From NCBI GenBank assembly GCA_937895975.1, contig CALBLG010000229.1:1-11045 (forward strand): a DNA stretch of 11,045 nucleotides, in the 5' to 3' direction. Numbering within the stretch: the stretch's first letter is position 1; the number at the start of each line of letters is the position of its first letter. Shown in pieces: positions 5,624 to 11,045 of the stretch. Source of the DNA: an uncultured Slackia sp. (GTDB lineage Bacteria; Actinomycetota; Coriobacteriia; Coriobacteriales; Eggerthellaceae). The notes below the pieces were generated by a model that saw nothing but the letters and a program-made list of their open reading frames with translations, was not told where the DNA came from and made no database searches. A program made the position numbers and the translations under genes.

Positions 5624-6790
5624 TTAATTTACGCCCTCGGCATACTTGCGCATGATGAGCGGCGCGGCGATATAGACCATGATTTGGTCGGTGCCTTCGG
5701 CGATTTGGAAGCCGCGGCAGTCTTGCCAGATGGATGAGATGCGCTCGTGCGTGGTATAGCCGCGACCACCCAGGATTTGCATGGCGTCGCTCGCCACCTC
5801 GGTAGCGGCGCGCGGCACATAGCGCTTCATCATGGCAACGGTAAGGCGTTCATGCACGCCGTGGTCGAATTCCCACGCCGCCTTATACACCAGGTGGCGC
5901 ATATTGGTCAGCTTCACTTCCATATCGGTGAGCATCTCTTGCACTTGTTGGAAGTTGGATACAGGAGTGCCGAACGCCATGCGCTCGCGAGCCCATTTCA
6001 CGGCATCGTCCATGGCGGCTTGCGCCTCGCCGAGCGCCGTCGCGCACGCGAACACGCGCCCGTATTCGAAAAAGCCCAGCAGCTGGCTGAAGCCCGTGGC
6101 CGGCCCCGTAAGGCGCCATGATTCTTCAAGCACCACGTTGTTGAACTGGATATGCGCGAACGGCAGCATCTCTTGGCCGATTTTGTTCTCGGGCACAGCT
6201 TCAACACCTGCGGCCGTGCGCGGAATCATCCACATCGACAAGGCCGGGTGCTTTCCTTCAGTCGGCTCGTCGTCATCGATTGCGGCGACCAGCAAAGCGG
6301 GCGCGTATTCGCCATTGTTCACGAACATCTTCTCGCCATTGAGCACCAACTGCCCGTCGACGGTGCGCACGTGCGTCTTCATGCCCATGGTATCGGAGCC
6401 CGCATTAGGCTCGGACACGGCGAATGCGAAGGCCAAGCGCCCGGTGTTCTGATATTCCAAACGGATGGGGTCGGTTTGAGCGGGGCTCGCGAACGCTTCG
6501 AGAATTTGCAACTGCAGAAAGTCGTTTTGAAACGGCAGCGTGGCGCCCGACACGCGCGAAAGCTCTTCAAGCACGAGTACCTGAGCAAGCATGTCGTAGT
6601 GAACATGGTTGCGACGGTGAATTACGCCGAAGCCGTTGAAGTCGAGATCGACGAACGCCTTCACCACCTCGTCGGGCAGACCCATGTCGCGACGCCATTG
6701 CGCGACCGAAGCCTCGTCGAAATAGGTTTCGCCGAATTCGCGCACCTGAGATATCAGAACGCGATCGGCATCGCTCAGCATGAAATCCAT
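5624..6790 (-). CDS. Acyl-CoA dehydrogenase, CaiA-like (second copy)
   Basis: This 388-residue FAD enzyme of the acyl-CoA dehydrogenase family should act in the cytoplasm on CoA thioesters. The standard loop SEPNAGSD is at 126-133 and LNGEKMFVNNGEY at 150-162. The C-terminal domain has RMAFGTPVSNFQ (270-281), ILGGRGY (339-345) and IWQDCRGFQIAEGTDQI (354-370), with E365 in the catalytic-base position. The N-terminus (MDFMLSDADRVLISQVREF) and the C-terminal layout recall crotonobetainyl-CoA reductase CaiA, but I could not align them; the substrate may differ. It differs clearly from the first copy in the window, so the two are not recent duplicates. The ATG at 6788-6790 has GGGGAGG 7 bases upstream. 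A TATAAT -10 is at 6925-6930. The gene is divergent from the CaiD-like hydratase, suggesting shared control. Confidence 0.95.
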   Translation of the reverse strand: MDFMLSDADRVLISQVREFGETYFDEASVAQWRRDMGLPDEVVKAFVDLDFNGFGVIHRRNHVHYDMLAQVLVLEELSRVSGATLPFQNDFLQLQILEAFASPAQTDPIRLEYQNTGRLAFAFAVSEPNAGSDTMGMKTHVRTVDGQLVLNGEKMFVNNGEYAPALLVAAIDDDEPTEGKHPALSMWMIPRTAAGVEAVPENKIGQEMLPFAHIQFNNVVLEESWRLTGPATGFSQLLGFFEYGRVFACATALGEAQAAMDDAVKWARERMAFGTPVSNFQQVQEMLTDMEVKLTNMRHLVYKAAWEFDHGVHERLTVAMMKRYVPRAATEVASDAMQILGGRGYTTHERISSIWQDCRGFQIAEGTDQIMVYIAAPLIMRKYAEGVN

Positions 6791-6924
6791 GGCATTGCCT
6801 CCCCTGCAACACTTTCAAGAACAGTTCATATCGCGACACGGCGAACATGCACGCGCTGGCATGCATCACCCAACGCCGGAAACGCTTCCGCCAGCTTGCT
6901 CGACGCGAGTTAATCAATTCGGCG

Positions 6925-6930
6925 ATTATA
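6925..6930 (-). promoter_or_regulatory. -10 box for the second acyl-CoA dehydrogenase gene
   Basis: The minus strand reads a perfect TATAAT, giving a leader of about 128 bases. The -35 region (CAGCGG at 17-base spacing) is poor, so activation by a factor bound upstream, for example at the TTTGACCA repeats, is plausible. Confidence 0.5.
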
Positions 6931-6966
6931 CTCGTGATTGTGAATTTCCGCTGATGGTGCGCCTTA

Positions 6967-6995
6967 TTTGACCAACAGATTCTGAAATTTGACCA
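6967..6995. repeat. Tandem TTTGACCA direct repeats, two helical turns apart
   Basis: TTTGACCA occurs at 6967-6974 and again at 6988-6995, a period of 21 bp. They lie about 52 and 73 bases upstream of the inferred dehydrogenase transcription start and upstream of the hydratase. The same TTGACC core forms the inverted repeat before the MFS gene. This is a candidate site for a common regulator. Confidence 0.5.
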
Positions 6996-7063
6996 GCATA
7001 CTATGTTTTTAGGGATGCACCCAATTTGCGCTTAAACCTCAATTACTCCACCTCAAGCGATAC

Positions 7064-7255
7064 CGCGGCCGCCGCCGCGCACCTAAGGTTGGAATCGCGA
7101 TGTGCGAAGCCGACCGAAACGACGGGGATTTCGGCAGCGGACGGCCACCCCGGACGTATGCGTGAATCGGTCGGCAACGCACCTCGAAGAAGCCGAATGC
7201 TTCGCCAAACCATGTAAATATGCCAACGGGGCGTATTTGGCCTTCTGTTGAAGGC
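7064..7255 (+). other. Hairpin-rich upstream region of the hydratase gene
   Basis: Successive self-complementary segments are visible. CGCGGC-CGCC-GCCGCG spans 7064-7079. A 9-bp pair joins 7109-7117 to 7167-7175 and encloses CGGGG/CCCCG (7123-7127 with 7148-7152). GAAGC/GCTTC pairs 7189-7193 with 7199-7203. GCCTTC-TGTT-GAAGGC spans 7240-7255, 7 bases before the ribosome binding site, and overlaps an alternative GCCAA/TTGGC pair (7222-7226 with 7237-7241). No known riboswitch class is recognised. Confidence 0.4.
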
Positions 7256-7276
7256 ACCCAACAAGGAGGAGGAACT

Positions 7277-8062
7277 ATGGCAGATTACTACGGAACCGAC
7301 ACCGTCGTATCCGAGCTTCGCGAGGACGGACTGCTCATCATCCGCATCAACCGTCCCGAGGTCGCCAACGCGCTGAACGGCGCGACTTCTGACGCCATGG
7401 AAAACATCATGAACCACGCCGAGAAAGACAAGGCGGTACGCGCGATTATCGTGACGGGCACCGGCAAGGTCTTCTGCGCCGGCGAGGACCTCTCCGAGCT
7501 CTCTGAAGGCGGTGAGTGTCAGACCGTCACCGAGCATGGCTTCGGCGGCATCACGGCACGCCTGTGCTCCAAGCCCATCATCGCGGCCTGCAACGGTTCC
7601 GCGGCTGGCGGCGGCATGGAAATCGCCCTATCCTGCGACATGGTCGTTGCCGCCGAGAACGCCAAGTTCGGCTGCACCGAGGTCGGTCTGGGCATCATCG
7701 CCTCCACGGGCGGCATCGTGCGTCTGGCCCGCGACATCAACCGCAAGGATTGCATGGAGCTTTTGCTCACGGGCAAGAAAATCAAGGCCCCCGAGGCCAA
7801 GGAACTTGGCCTGATCAACTACGTCGTGCCGGCCGAAGAGGTCATGGACAAGGCAATCGAGCTGGCCGAGCAGGTTCTGAAGAATGCCCCCTTGGCTTTG
7901 AAGTGGACCAAGTACCTGGTGCATGCCGCCGACCAGATGTCTGAAGAAGACGCGATGCGCTACTGCGACGGTGCCTATCGCTTCCTCGAGAAGACCGAAG
8001 ACGGCATCGAGGGCCCGCTGGCCTTCACCGAGAAGCGCACCCCGAACTGGGTTGGCCGCTAA
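7277..8062 (+). CDS. Enoyl-CoA hydratase/crotonase family protein, CaiD-like
   Basis: This 261-residue crotonase-fold enzyme should add or remove water at the double bond of an enoyl-CoA in the cytoplasm. The oxyanion-hole segments are VFCAGEDL (65-72) and NGSAAGGGMEIALSCD (106-121). The two expected catalytic glutamates are present, E115 in GGGME and E135 in FGCTE. The C-terminal end EDGIEGPLAFTEKRTPNWVGR closely resembles that of E. coli CaiD, crotonobetainyl-CoA hydratase, which from memory is also 261 residues. The start at 7277 is chosen because AAGGAGGAGG lies just upstream; an in-frame ATG at 7220 has no such site and would put the ribosome binding site inside the gene. The gene is divergent from the CaiA-like dehydrogenase, so the pair may act on one intermediate. 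The true substrate could be another short or branched enoyl-CoA. Codon use is strongly biased, suggesting high expression. Confidence 0.94.
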   Translation: MADYYGTDTVVSELREDGLLIIRINRPEVANALNGATSDAMENIMNHAEKDKAVRAIIVTGTGKVFCAGEDLSELSEGGECQTVTEHGFGGITARLCSKPIIAACNGSAAGGGMEIALSCDMVVAAENAKFGCTEVGLGIIASTGGIVRLARDINRKDCMELLLTGKKIKAPEAKELGLINYVVPAEEVMDKAIELAEQVLKNAPLALKWTKYLVHAADQMSEEDAMRYCDGAYRFLEKTEDGIEGPLAFTEKRTPNWVGR

Positions 8063-8087
8063 TCGCCGAGCTTCAACGCTTCTTCCC

Positions 8088-8119
8088 TGCCCCGCGCATG
8101 CCGCGTGCTGCGCGGGGCA
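8088..8119 (+). terminator. GC-rich hairpin after the hydratase gene
   Basis: TGCCCCGCGC (8088-8097) pairs perfectly with 8110-8119, 25 bases after the stop codon. No T run follows (TCCCCTT), so it is terminator-like or stabilises the 3' end of the transcript. Confidence 0.5.
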
Positions 8120-8214
8120 TCCCCTTCGCTCGATTCGGCCACTCCTTGGCGCTTCGGCGTCGGCCGAGTCTCATATATATGGAAGCGAGCGCTTACCCAT
8201 CGCTTTCAGCTTGT

Positions 8215-8245
8215 CGAAAAAAGACGCATCATGCGTCTTTTTTCG
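8215..8245. terminator. Bidirectional rho-independent terminator
   Basis: This is a near-perfect palindrome with 15-base arms (8215-8229 and 8231-8245) around one C. It contains A6 on the left and T6 on the right, flanking GACGC/GCGTC. It can end hydratase transcripts from the left and rluD-operon transcripts from the right. Confidence 0.88.
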
Positions 8246-8309
8246 TTTCTCGATGGCAATAAGGCCAAAGGGGCGCGCCCTTGATCCGTTTCAACCGCAC
8301 AACGCATCC

Positions 8310-8462
8310 GCGGCCCCCTCGGCGGACTCGGTCGCCAAAGGCCACGGTTCGCTACCGTTCGCTGCGCTCACTATGCGCTCACCTGGCTTCGCTTAACTTT
8401 TAAATTAAGAACAAGTTTGAACTCAGACGACCTTTGGCGACCGAGTCCGCCGAGGGAGCCGC
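8310..8462. repeat. 153-bp element bounded by 32-bp inverted repeats
   Basis: Positions 8310-8341 and 8431-8462 are reverse complements at 31 of 32 bases, the one difference being C8315. The 89-base interior contains a GCGCTCAC direct repeat and an AT-rich stretch, with no gene. The right arm ends 8 bases before the rluD stop codon. It could be a MITE-like or other interspersed palindromic element, or a long structured 3' end of the ileS-lspA-rluD transcript. No target-site duplication was found at the arm borders. Confidence 0.75.
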
Positions 8463-8470
8463 AAGCCAAA

Positions 8471-9427
8471 TTATTCTCGCGCATCAAGCTCGTCGATGAC
8501 CTGCTGGAAATCGGGCGGAAGCGTATCTTCGAATTCCATGCGCTCGCCCGTCACGGGATGGGTGAATGCCAGGCGATACGAGTGCAAAAACTGGCGATCA
8601 AGCCCCAGGTTCTCTTTCTTTTTCCAGCCATACACCGGGTCGCCCACGCACGGGTGCTTGATGTATTCCATATGCACGCGAATTTGGTGCGTGCGGCCCG
8701 TGAATAGCTTGCAGTCGATAAGCGTGAAGCCATCGTCGTTTTTGCCGGGCTCGAATCGGCGCTTCACCGTAAACGTGGTGATGGACGGACGCGCGTCCTC
8801 ACGGTCGGACACTTCCATACGCAGACGGTCACGGCTGCCGCGCGCGATGGGCGCGTCGACGATGCCCGTATCCAGAGGAATCCAGCCTTGCACGAGCGCC
8901 AGGTAATGGCGGTCGACGTTCTTCAGACGAATGTCTTCCATAAGCGCCAAGCCCACTTCGTTGGTTTTCGCGCACAGCATAAGGCCGCTGGTATCGCGAT
9001 CGAGGCGATGCACGATGCCCAGACGGTCTTGCTCGCCCTGCACGTCGCACAGGTTCTCCTTGCCGCAATGCGCGATGAGCGCGTTCACCAGTGTGTCACC
9101 GTAGTGCCCCTCGGCTGGATGGCACACCAGGCCCGCCTGCTTCGAAATAACCAGCAGGTAATCGTCTTCGTAACGAATATCGAGCGGAATATCGGCCGGC
9201 ACCAGCTCGGGCGCGTGTGGGTCTTCATACGTCTCGTATTCAAGCACGTCGCCCGCCGCTACAGAGGCGCTTTTGCGCGGCAGTTTGCCGTTCAAGGCGC
9301 AATAGCCGTCGGCGATGCATTTTGCGGCTGCGCTGCGCGTGGGATACAGACCCTGCGCCGCCATGTAGGCATCGAGCCGCATGCCCGCGCACTGCTCGGG
9401 CACGATGTCGCGCGCATAGCTAGACAT
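8471..9427 (-). CDS. rluD: RluD-type large-subunit pseudouridine synthase
   Basis: This 318-residue protein converts specific uridines in 23S rRNA to pseudouridine. An S4-like RNA-binding domain lies at about residues 15-65 (MRLDAYMAAQGLYPTRSAAAK, NGK). The RluA-family catalytic motif HRLDRDTSG is at 140-148, with Asp143 as the expected nucleophile. RTHQIRVHM, also conserved in the family, lies further on. The start is the ATG at 9425-9427, because AAGGAGG lies 6 bases upstream; an upstream in-frame start would only add 19 residues encoded inside lspA. It overlaps the end of lspA by 8 bases, so the two are probably translationally coupled. RluD versus RluC or another RluA-family paralog cannot be settled by sequence alone, but the position after lspA favours the RluD/YlyB type. 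Confidence 0.93.
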   Translation of the reverse strand: MSSYARDIVPEQCAGMRLDAYMAAQGLYPTRSAAAKCIADGYCALNGKLPRKSASVAAGDVLEYETYEDPHAPELVPADIPLDIRYEDDYLLVISKQAGLVCHPAEGHYGDTLVNALIAHCGKENLCDVQGEQDRLGIVHRLDRDTSGLMLCAKTNEVGLALMEDIRLKNVDRHYLALVQGWIPLDTGIVDAPIARGSRDRLRMEVSDREDARPSITTFTVKRRFEPGKNDDGFTLIDCKLFTGRTHQIRVHMEYIKHPCVGDPVYGWKKKENLGLDRQFLHSYRLAFTHPVTGERMEFEDTLPPDFQQVIDELDARE

Positions 9428-9938
9428 GGGCGGCCTCCTTGCGCGTCGCAAGCAAATATCCAATAACAAGCAGCACGAAGCCACAGGTCACACCGATATC
9501 GGCGATATTGAACACCGGGAAGTCGATGAACGTGAAATCGATGAAGTCGATGACATAGCCCTGCGCGAAGCGGTCGAACGCGTTGCCCAGCCCGCCTGAA
9601 AACACGAGTGCGAGGGCGCATGTCTCAAATGCCGTGGGAACGTGCCCAGCGAGCTTTTCCCAAAAAGCGAATGCCAGCGCGATGAGCACGCACACGATGG
9701 TCGACGTGATGCCCAACATGAACGTCGAATCGCCGAACATGCCCCAAGCGGCTCCGGTGTTGTGCACCAGTGTGAATCGGAACAGGCCGCAATTCGAGCC
9801 CGCCTGGCCAAGCTCGTAGGCGTCTTCGAAATACATCTTCGTCAGGCGGTCGAACACAAGCCACGCAACGGCGACCGCCGAGAACGCGATGACGCACGGG
9901 GTTTTTGAATTCTTCGATTTCACGATATCGTTTGTCAC
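9420..9938 (-). CDS. lspA: Lipoprotein signal peptidase (signal peptidase II)
   Basis: This 172-residue inner-membrane aspartic protease cleaves the signal peptide of lipoproteins after lipid attachment. Four membrane helices fit (about 14-32, 70-93, 102-118, 147-164). The family motifs are VHNTGAAWGMF (58-68), GGLGNAFDRF (115-124) with catalytic Asp122, and PVFNIADIG (141-149) with catalytic Asp147. I chose the GTG at 9936-9938 because AGGAAGG is 5 bases upstream. A TTG seven codons earlier is possible but would place that site inside the gene. It is followed by rluD with an 8-base overlap and preceded by ileS, a gene order common in bacteria. Two GC-rich hairpins lie between ileS and this gene. 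Confidence 0.94.
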   Translation of the reverse strand: MTNDIVKSKNSKTPCVIAFSAVAVAWLVFDRLTKMYFEDAYELGQAGSNCGLFRFTLVHNTGAAWGMFGDSTFMLGITSTIVCVLIALAFAFWEKLAGHVPTAFETCALALVFSGGLGNAFDRFAQGYVIDFIDFTFIDFPVFNIADIGVTCGFVLLVIGYLLATRKEAAHV

Positions 9939-9959
9939 ATGAACCTTCCTATGACGCAA

Positions 9960-10016
9960 CGGCGGGCCGGAAGAGCATTCCCCCGGCCCGCCGCATATGG
10001 CCCGCTTGCGCGGGCC
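9960..10016 (-). other. Two GC-rich hairpins between ileS and lspA
   Basis: CGGCGGGCCGG (9960-9970) pairs with 9983-9993, and GGCCCGC (9999-10005) pairs with GCGGGCC (10010-10016) around TTGC. Because both hairpins share GCGGGCC/GGCCCGC arms, they can also pair with each other. No T run follows on the minus strand, so a processing or partial attenuation signal is more likely than a full terminator. Confidence 0.5.
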
Positions 10017-10028
10017 GAGCGAGATTAT

Positions 10029-11045
10029 TTACGCAAGCTGATCGAGCACGTCGCCGCAGCGCTCGCACACCTCGGGGTGGTTAGCATTGCCGCCGAGCGC
10101 GCGATGGTTCCAGCAGCGCGGGCACTTCGGCGCGTCGGTGGCCGAAACGACAACCTGCGCCTCTTCCACATCGCCGACGATGACATCGACATGACTCACG
10201 ATGAACAGCTCTTCCAAGTCGGAGGCGCTGAAACCGGCGAGCACGTCGGCCGCAGCCTGGGGCACCGTGATGCTCAGCACGGCTTCCTGGCTCTTGCCCA
10301 CGATCTTGGCATTGCGCGCTTCCTCGATGGCCTTCGTCACGGCATCGCGAACCTCAAGCAGGCACGCGAAGTTTGCCATCACCGCATCGGCGGCCTCTCC
10401 CTGCGGCAACGCGGGCGTGAAGTCGTCGAGCGTCGGCCAGCCTGCCAGCTGCACGCTGATCGGACGGCCTTCGCGATTGCGCTCGGTTTCAGGATAATGC
10501 TCCCACACCTCATCGCAGGTGAACGACAAAATGGGGCTCATCACGCGCACGAGCACCTCGAGGATGTTCATAAGCACGGTTTGGGCCGAACGACGCGCGA
10601 CCGAACCCGGCGCCTCGGCGTACAGGCGGTCTTTCACCACATCCATGTACACGGCCGACAAGTCGCCGACCACGTAGTCGTACAGCGCACGGAACACCTG
10701 GTGGTAGTGGTATTCGTCGTAGCCGCGCTCCACATCGGCGAGCAGCTGCTTCAAGCGAAGCATAGCCCACACGTCAACCGGGCGCATCTCGCTAAGCGAC
10801 ACGGCATCGCGCTGGAAATCGAACCCGTCGAGGTTGCCCAGCAGGAAGCGGAACGTGTTGCGGAAGCGGCGGTACGCATCGGAGGTGCGCTGCAGGATGT
10901 TGTCACCGATAGACACGTCGACCGAGTAATCGGTGGAAGCGACCCACAGGCGCAGCACATCGGCGCCATATTTGTCGGTGACTTCCTGCGGAGCGATGCC
11001 GTTGCCCTTGGACTTCGACATCTTCTCGCCGTTTTCATCGACCGT
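10029..11045 (-). CDS. ileS: Isoleucyl-tRNA synthetase, C-terminal third (partial)
   Basis: The gene runs off the right edge; 338 residues are visible. The window opens at TVDENGEKMSKSKGNGIAPQE, which includes the class I KMSKS signature that binds ATP during tRNA charging. The helical anticodon-binding domain follows (VWAMLRLKQLL, EYHYHQVFRALYDYV, DLSAVYMDVVKDRLY). The end carries a four-cysteine zinc site, CPRCW...CERCG, typical of bacterial IleRS of the zinc-finger class rather than the eukaryote-like class found in many Actinobacteria. The visible length fits the C-terminal third of a roughly 930-residue enzyme. It charges tRNA-Ile in the cytoplasm and heads the ileS-lspA-rluD block. Confidence 0.97.
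   Translation of the reverse strand, partial: TVDENGEKMSKSKGNGIAPQEVTDKYGADVLRLWVASTDYSVDVSIGDNILQRTSDAYRRFRNTFRFLLGNLDGFDFQRDAVSLSEMRPVDVWAMLRLKQLLADVERGYDEYHYHQVFRALYDYVVGDLSAVYMDVVKDRLYAEAPGSVARRSAQTVLMNILEVLVRVMSPILSFTCDEVWEHYPETERNREGRPISVQLAGWPTLDDFTPALPQGEAADAVMANFACLLEVRDAVTKAIEEARNAKIVGKSQEAVLSITVPQAAADVLAGFSASDLEELFIVSHVDVIVGDVEEAQVVVSATDAPKCPRCWNHRALGGNANHPEVCERCGDVLDQLA

Larger units (their letters stand above)
6791..7276. other. 486-bp divergent intergenic region, no convincing gene
   Basis: This gap separates the second dehydrogenase (-) from the hydratase (+). It holds a -10 box for the dehydrogenase, a tandem TTTGACCA repeat in the middle, and a GC-rich, hairpin-forming stretch (7064-7255) just before the hydratase. 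Short open frames exist on both strands but lack good ribosome binding sites or recognisable products. Confidence 0.7.
8063..8470. other. 408-bp intergenic region with terminators and a long foldback
   Basis: This gap lies between the convergent hydratase and rluD genes. It holds a GC hairpin (8088-8119), a wobble-containing stem GATTCGGCC/GGCCGAGTC (8132-8140 with 8162-8170) enclosing a CGC-TTCG-GCG mini-hairpin (8150-8159), a bidirectional terminator (8215-8245) and a 32-bp inverted-repeat element (8310-8462). No protein gene with supporting signals was found. Confidence 0.75.

Noticed and set aside
6152..6913. 253-codon + strand open frame opposite the second acyl-CoA dehydrogenase
   Set aside because: It overlaps a well-supported gene almost completely and runs into its promoter region; no motif or ribosome binding site.
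7026..7217. 63-codon + strand open frame upstream of the hydratase
   Set aside because: It has a TTG start without a convincing ribosome binding site, and Ala- and Arg-rich low-complexity sequence typical of GC-rich non-coding DNA.
7039..7257. 72-codon minus-strand open frame in the same gap
   Set aside because: It starts at GTG with no ribosome binding site and shows no recognisable domain.
7277..8062. Assigning the hydratase firmly as carnitine pathway CaiD
   Set aside because: The resemblance is clear at the C-terminus and active site, but no caiB, caiC or BCCT carrier is present and I could not run an alignment, so only CaiD-like is claimed.
8342..8430. tRNA-like GGTTCGCTACC within the foldback element
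   Set aside because: The T-loop lacks the invariant A, and no acceptor, D or anticodon arms can be drawn around it.
8310..8462. Insertion sequence with transposase
   Set aside because: The interior is only 89 bases, has no reading frame of note, and shows no target-site duplication at the arm borders.

Overview
The window looks like part of the chromosome of an anaerobic, moderately high-GC bacterium. My best guess is Coriobacteriia (Eggerthellales-like, gut Actinobacteria). This rests on a zinc-finger type of bacterial isoleucyl-tRNA synthetase, strong AAGGAGG ribosome binding sites with some GTG and TTG starts, and a locus dense in LysR regulators, acyl-CoA dehydrogenases and MFS carriers. 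That placement is inference; there is no rRNA or other taxonomic marker here.

Layout. Positions 1-100 hold the 3' end of an unidentified + strand gene, closed by a bidirectional terminator shared with a convergent LysR gene (161-1123, -). That LysR gene is divergent from an acyl-CoA dehydrogenase gene (1436-2635, +). The 312-bp gap between them carries a 10-bp perfect palindrome with a LysR-type T-N11-A core, a promoter and a tiny coupled leader ORF. Two hairpins follow, then a second, closely related LysR gene (2919-3815, +). An MFS carrier (4009-5265, -) lies downstream of a second acyl-CoA dehydrogenase (5624-6790, -), separated by a terminator, several inverted repeats and a strongly structured leader. 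Divergent from the second dehydrogenase is a crotonase-family hydratase (7277-8062, +) with a long, hairpin-rich upstream region. After terminators and a long 32-bp inverted-repeat element (8310-8462), the window ends in a conserved housekeeping block on the - strand: ileS (partial), lspA and rluD.

How the genes may work together. The second dehydrogenase resembles CaiA (crotonobetainyl-CoA reductase type) and the hydratase resembles CaiD (261 residues, with the CaiD-like C-terminal end EGPLAF.EKR..W.GR). With a second dehydrogenase, an oxalate/formate-like MFS carrier and two paralogous LysR regulators, the region reads as a catabolic or respiratory locus. It would import a carboxylate and hydrate or reduce its unsaturated CoA thioester, possibly as an electron sink. 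No CoA ligase, CoA-transferase or electron-transfer flavoprotein gene lies in the window, so the substrate and the redox partner are unknown.

The non-coding parts are unusually rich in symmetric sequence: operators, alternative hairpins, a structured leader and a long foldback element. No tRNA, rRNA, CRISPR array or transposase gene was seen.
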